Source of the DNA: Ariolimax columbianus
Taxonomy: Eukaryota; Mollusca; Gastropoda; Stylommatophora; Arionidae
Direction of reading: 5' to 3'
DNA length: 64,000 nucleotides
Assembly: GCA_036924085.1 (NCBI GenBank)
Contig: JAVGWX010000003.1
Coordinates: 121,334,264 to 121,398,263 of the forward strand
Part shown: piece by piece, positions 59,015 to 64,000 of the stretch
How the letters are laid out: the number at the start of each line of letters is the position of its first letter
Position numbering within the stretch: position 1 is the first letter of the stretch
Program-made: the position numbers and the translations under genes
The notes under the pieces: model-generated
Database searches by the model: none
The model's input: the letters and a program-made list of their open reading frames with translations, nothing else
Told to the model about the DNA's origin: nothing

Positions 59015-59374
59015 TCTTCTTCGTTCTTCTTCGTTTGTTCTCAATCTCCCACTACCAAACCCTGAAAGGGTAAGTAGCAGAATGTAGTCCAGAGAACGGA
59101 ATGCGTTGTGTCATTGTTTACAGCTTGGCTGCGATATTTGCACCTTTCGGTCCAACACATCCGACTTCAGCAAGCAATTTTTGAGTACCGGGTTAGCATT
59201 CCCTCTTTGATCCCTTCTCCTTAGCCAGTCTGCCCTGCTGCAGCCTGTTATCCAGGATCACCGCGTGGAGGTGTAGAAGGGTCTTGGCAGCTATGGTTCG
59301 CTGGCCCTGACGCTAGCAGTCAGCTATGGGTCGCTGACCACTGCAGCTCATGCGCTGCTCAGCATCTTGATCCC
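59015..59374 (-). mobile_element. SINE-B, long copy inside the minisatellite
   Basis: - strand SINE-B from gggatcaagatgctgagcag to gagaacaaacgaagaagaac, core gctgaagtcggatgtgttgg. Target-site duplication acatactggtct (59003-59014, 59375-59386). Confidence 0.92.
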
Positions 59375-59789
59375 ACATACTGGTCTAATTGATTAGATTT
59401 GTGTCTTGATTTTTAACAGTTAAGCCTAATTGATTAGACTAATGTCTTAAAACACAAATCTCATAAATTAGGCCAGACTGTAAAAATTTGTTAGATTATT
59501 TGTCTTCCAGACACACACATGATACAAATTTATTCTTAATGAGATGAACTGCAGTAACATTACATAACAAAGGGAACTGACTCAACAAGAGAAATGTAAT
59601 ACAGTTTGACATAAGAATAGGAACTCATGTGTACATTTTCTGTCACTCACCATGCATTCAGTCTGAACTATTTCCAAGCTGAATTATACAACACAAATTT
59701 GACCAATAAAAATGATTTTTTTTAGTTTAATTGTGACCAAATTTGCTTGTTCATCTCTGTCATCTAGGATGTCTTATTATCTGAGAGGC

Positions 59790-61206
59790 TTACATAAGAA
59801 GAACAAAAAAGGTGAATTAAATAATATCTTTGCTTCATAAAGCAAACCCCAAGTGGTACCTGGGATGAAAATAATAGGATGACTGTCACCTTCCAAGCTT
59901 GTCGTAAAAGACGACTAAAGAGAGTTGTGCTTGGGGTGGAAAATCTCATCATGTAAAAAAAATGATTGTCATTATAATCAGCCACAGCAGAAGCTCAGAT
60001 ATAGGCTTTCTGTAAAATGGCCAGCTATGTTAAAAACATGTTTCCATTCCCGTCAAAGCAAAAATGTGAATGATTACAAATGCTTGGAAACAAGCCTGTA
60101 GTGGTAGCATGTGTTTTGCACAAAAAGGTGAATGAATTATGAAAAGTGATATTTATACGAGGCATGTTCAAATTAAAACGGACTAAACTGCAACAAGTGA
60201 ATATAAGTACGATGCACATGATGTCAATTTTGGTATACAGCACATACCAACCGTCAAGTTTGCAAAATTTTATTATCCTCCAACTCATAGTTTCCTCAGC
60301 AGACCGTTGAAAACACGGCGGGTGTGATACAAAATTTTCAAGAGTTGATTAGTGAACGGTAATTAGGTTTCTAACAGCTGAAGGATGCTTTTAAATATCA
60401 TTGTCCAGTTCTTCACTGTTGTCTTCGACACACTTTTGTCACCATACACTGCCTGCATTCTGCGATGAATGTCAACTGGTTGACATCCTTCACCTGTTAG
60501 AAACCGAATCACCGCTTGTTGATCAACTCCGGACGCCATGTTTTCAACGGTCTGCTGAGGAAACTATGAGTCGGAGGATAATGAAATTTTTCAAACTTGA
60601 CGGTTGGTATGTGCTGTTTACACCAGAAGTAACGTCATCATACTCATCTTACGTATGTTCACGTGTTGCAATTTGGTCCGATTTCATTTGAACATGCCTC
60701 GTGAGTAGCAAAACCTTTGCTTTAAAAAACACTGACATGTATTGTTCCCTTCTTATAGTAACAAATTTCTAAAGGGTACAAACAATCCTGCTCAACAATT
60801 TCTGAATTGGTATAAGCAAAGATTTAGTCAAACATCTGTTACATAATTTTAAAAACTTATAAAAATAAGGTAGTAGTCATCTAAATCTGCAAAAAGAGTG
60901 CTGAGAATGAAGAAATAAGAAAAGTTATTGAACTGTTCATCTACTTCTTTGTTTGATCATAAACAACTATTCCTATGATCTCCATAGTGGTGACCTTACT
61001 GAGGATCCTAGCATTGCATTAAAAGCCAGGAGGATCCAGGTTTCACTATAGTCAGGAGGATCTAGGTCCACCTTCATAAGTATGCTTTGAGATATAATAA
61101 AAGCCACTGTAACCCACCACCAAAGAAATGTCAAGAATTGAATTTAACTTGGTACAAGCAGCTTGCAACAACAACAAGCAGCTTGCAACAACAACAACTA
61201 CATTAA
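59790..61206 (+). repeat. Duplicated ~1.4-kb block, copy 1
   Basis: Nearly identical to 62564-64000, offset about 2.77-2.80 kb. Contains repeat Y and a palindromic mariner derivative, then AT-rich unique-looking DNA ending in caacaacaac repeats. No gene recognised. Confidence 0.95.
60158..60705. mobile_element. Palindromic mariner-derived element, copy 1
   Basis: The left arm (gaggcatgttcaaattaaaa, cataccaaccgtcaagtttg, ctcatagtttcctcagcaga) is repeated as a reverse complement in the right arm, ending at gaacatgcctcgtgag. Read on the - strand, the right arm continues into a mariner start (GVDQQAVIRFLTGEGCQP, HRRMQAVYGDKSVSKTTVKN) near 60550-60400. The terminal arms are thus two inverted mariner 5' ends. 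No complete transposase. Confidence 0.85.
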
Positions 61207-61499
61207 TTATTTTGTTAGCCACCATTACATCATTTATTCATATGGCTGGAGTCACCATGCATGTATAAGTCAGATTTTTATTTTAACTCTGATTTTAAAA
61301 AAATCATAACAATAGATAAAGCAGCAATCCACAGACTGCAAAGTTTCTACATAAAACAAGATTTCAGCTGAATAAGGAGCATGAGAGGACAGAGCAAGAG
61401 AGTGTACAACCAGCGAGCTACAGGCACCATCAGCATACAGAGCCTACGCCATTTGCTAAGAGAGAGACTGAGCACTTATTCTTAGAAACAGAAATAAAA

Positions 61500-62110
61500 A
61501 ACTATGAGGGGTGTACGATTTTCAGATGACATTATGCTCATAAGTCATACCATTAACGATGCCCAACAATCTTTGAACAACCTAAATGAGATCAGCAGAG
61601 TTGCTGGTCTTATTAATAAAAAAAAAATGCAGTGTCTGAGTAATGTCTGAAGCAGGAAATCAAACTGGGAGATGAAATCATCCAGAATGTCAGCTCCTAT
61701 GTATAAATGCCACCCACAATTTTGATTGCAATATATCTAGGCGGAGAACAGCGGGTTGGTATATATTCAATTCCATAAATCTGATACCCCAATAGATGAG
61801 AAGCACTACAGCAAGAACACACATCTTTAATTTTGAAGCCATTCCAGCCAAGATTTACGACTGAAGTGAGGCAATTGTGCAAAGCACATGCTGAAAAGCC
61901 CAGAGTTACTCAAGAACTGGAACGGTGTGTACTAAATAAAACAGATAAGGGATCAGATCCGAAATGAGGAAATTCAAAATCAAACTCTATTTCTGGATGT
62001 CAGGGGAAAAAACAGCATTATCGTGCAAATACCGCTAGAATGGTCATGTGGTATGCATGCCTCATAACAGATGGACATGGCGAATGACGTTTTAGTGGCA
62101 TTATGGGTAT
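61500..62110 (+). pseudogene. Decayed LINE reverse transcriptase piece
   Basis: GVRFSDDIMLISHTINDAQQ resembles the FADDI catalytic motif, here SDD, followed by VAGLINKKKMQCL. Then stops and a QIRDQIRNEEIQNQT-like segment. Lies between the two duplicated blocks. Confidence 0.6.
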
Positions 62111-62224
62111 ACATGTCTACGGGATTACCCAACAATTCGGTGGTGGGATGCTTTGACAAAAAGATCTAGGTCTGCTCTGGTACAGCACAGAATAGGAATA
62201 CATATCAAGTCTTATTGGCCTCCT

Positions 62225-62525
62225 CACATATGGAACACCTGCTAGATTGACACATAGGTAAAGTAAAGTAGCCCATAGCATTACTGCCGTAGGGGTGTGA
62301 GGTGTTAGCGATCTCACATTTCAAAGGCTCGGCTATATGAGGGCGGTAGCCATCTCCTCTCCCTCGTCGCCTTTAATTCCCGGACTGAACCAGTATCCAT
62401 TTAAGGCTGGGTCAACCAGGGAGCCATTGCAGTCTGAAAAAACATTACCACCTCAACTGGGGAATGAACCCAGGACCACTCAGATGCGAAGCCAGCTTGC
62501 TAACCACTGCGCTACGCGGCTCCAC
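62225..62525 (-). mobile_element. tRNA-derived SINE-E
   Basis: - strand: gccgcgtagcgcagtggtta (A box), gtcctgggttcattccccag (B box), then body cccagccttaaatggatact. Right border near 62524. Left border and target-site duplication unclear. Confidence 0.75.
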
Positions 62526-62563
62526 AGAGGATAATGTGATAATACAATGTGATGTGAAAAAAA

Positions 62564-64000
62564 AACATAAGAACAAAAAAGTGAATTGAATAATATCTTT
62601 GTGCTTTATAAAGCAAACCCCAAGTGGTACCTGGGATGAAAATAATAGGATCACTGTCACCTTCCAAGCTTGTCGTAAAAGACGACTAAAGAGGGTTGTG
62701 CTTGAGGTGGAAAATCTGATCATGTAAAAAAACCATTGTCATTATAATCAGCCACAGCAGAAGCTCAGATATAGGCTTTCTGTAAAATGGCCAGCTATGT
62801 TAAAAACATGTTTCCATTCCCGTCAAAGCAAAAATGTGAATGATTACCAATGCTTGGAAACAAGCCTGTAGTGGTAGCATGTGTTTCGCATTGGACCAAA
62901 AAGGTGAATGAATTATGAAAAGTACTATTTATATGAGGCGTGTTCAAATGAAAACGGACTAAACTGCAGCAAGTGAATATACGTACGATGCGCATGATGT
63001 CAATTTTGGTATACAGCACATACCAACCGTCAAGTTTGCAAAATTTTATTATCCTCCAACTCATAGTTTCCTCAGCAGACCGTTGAAAACACGGCGGGTG
63101 TGATACAAAATTTTCCAGAATTGATTAGCGAACTGTAATTCGGTTTCTAACAGCTGAAGGATGCTTTTAAAATATCATTGTGCAGTTCTTCACTGTTGTC
63201 TTCGACACACTTTTGTCACCATACACTGCCTGCATTCTGCGATGAATGTCAACTGGTTGACATCCTTCACCTGTTAGAAACCGAATCACCGCTTGCTGAT
63301 CAACTCCGGACGGACTCCGTATCACACCAGCCATGTTTTCAACGGTCCGCTGAGGAAACTATGAGTCGGAGGATAATGAAATTTTTCAAACTTGACGGTT
63401 GGTATGTGCTGTTTACACCAGAAGTAACGTCATCATACTCATCTTACGTATGTTCACGTGTTGCAATTTGGTCCGATTTCATTTGAACATGCCTCGTGAG
63501 TAGCAAAACCTTTGCTTTAAAAAACACTGACATGTATTGTTCCCTTCTTATAGTAACAAATTTCTAAAGGGTACAAACAATCCTGCTCAACAATTTCTGA
63601 ATTGGTATAAGCAAAGATTTAGTCAAACATCTGTTACATAATTTTAAAAACTTATAAAAATAAGGTAGTAGTCATCTAAATCTACAAAAAGAGTGCTGAG
63701 AATGAAGAAATAAGAAAAGTTATTGAACTGTTCATCTACTTCTTTGTTTGATCATAAACAACTATTCCTATGATCTCCATAGTGGTGACCTTACTGAGGA
63801 TCCTAGCATTGCACTAAAAGCCAGGAGGATCCAGGTTTCACTATAGTCAGGAGGATCTAGGTCCACCTTCATAAGTATGCTTTGAGATATAATAAAAGCC
63901 ACTGTAACCCACCACCAAAGAAATGTCAAGAATTGAATTTAACTTGGTACAAGCAGCTTGCAACAACAACAAGCAGCTTGCAACAACAACAACTACATCA
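62564..64000 (+). repeat. Duplicated ~1.4-kb block, copy 2 (runs off the window)
   Basis: Counterpart of 59790-61206 with a few small insertions, such as the extra 'cggactccgtatcacacc' stretch near 63310. It may extend beyond the window edge. Confidence 0.95.
62934..63500. mobile_element. Palindromic mariner-derived element, copy 2
   Basis: Same structure as 60158-60705: tgaggcgtgttcaaatgaaa at left and gaacatgcctcgtgag at right. It retains the bases missing from copy 1 near 63310, within the mariner N-terminal region, so copy 1 has a small deletion. Confidence 0.85.

Overview
The window is animal nuclear DNA, most likely from a mollusc (probably a gastropod). It has a large intron-rich gene with canonical splice sites, AT-rich introns full of minisatellites and SINEs, several kinds of non-LTR retrotransposon, mariner and piggyBac transposons, and a fragment of 18S rRNA that reads like molluscan 18S as I remember it. 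I see no bacterial-style operons, CRISPR array or phage.

The only host gene I can support is an SLC30A5 (ZnT5) zinc-transporter orthologue on the + strand. Thirteen exons between 625 and 36616 encode the last ~690 residues with the phase kept at every junction. The first exon(s) lie upstream of the window. Its introns hold most of the mobile DNA: a twin-primed RTE-like LINE (5223-7025), an I-like LINE broken by an rRNA-headed retroposon (8919-10564), a Penelope-like remnant (11.5-12.1 kb), an antisense copy of the I-like LINE (13084-15062), a LINE tail containing a 25-bp tandem array (15.5-16.3 kb), a piggyBac element with TTAA sites (28621-30892), a mariner (33581-34687), many SINEs and about ten minisatellites.

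Downstream of the gene (36.9-64 kb) I find only repeats: LINE tails, SINEs, a 4.9-kb LINE with a complete 1302-codon ORF (50689-55602) inserted inside a minisatellite, and two copies of a ~1.4-kb duplication (59.8-61.2 and 62.6-64.0 kb), each carrying a palindromic mariner-derived element.

The most interesting system is a pair of ribosomal-RNA-headed retroelements. The intact LINE at 50.7 kb starts on its first base with sequence resembling the 3' end of 28S rRNA, continuing for about 450 nt to what looks like the 28S terminus. It has no ORF1, then a unique leader, an EN-RT-RNaseH ORF and almost no 3' UTR. The second element, at 8.9 kb, has the same leader and a similar 3' tail but no ORF. 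In front of its 28S part it carries the 5' end of 18S rRNA and a GC-rich block that could be 5' ETS/IGS. Both are bounded by target-site duplications. A ~40-bp core near the end of this leader also recurs in a tRNA-headed SINE family, in a second SINE family and in the minisatellite, which links four repeat classes.
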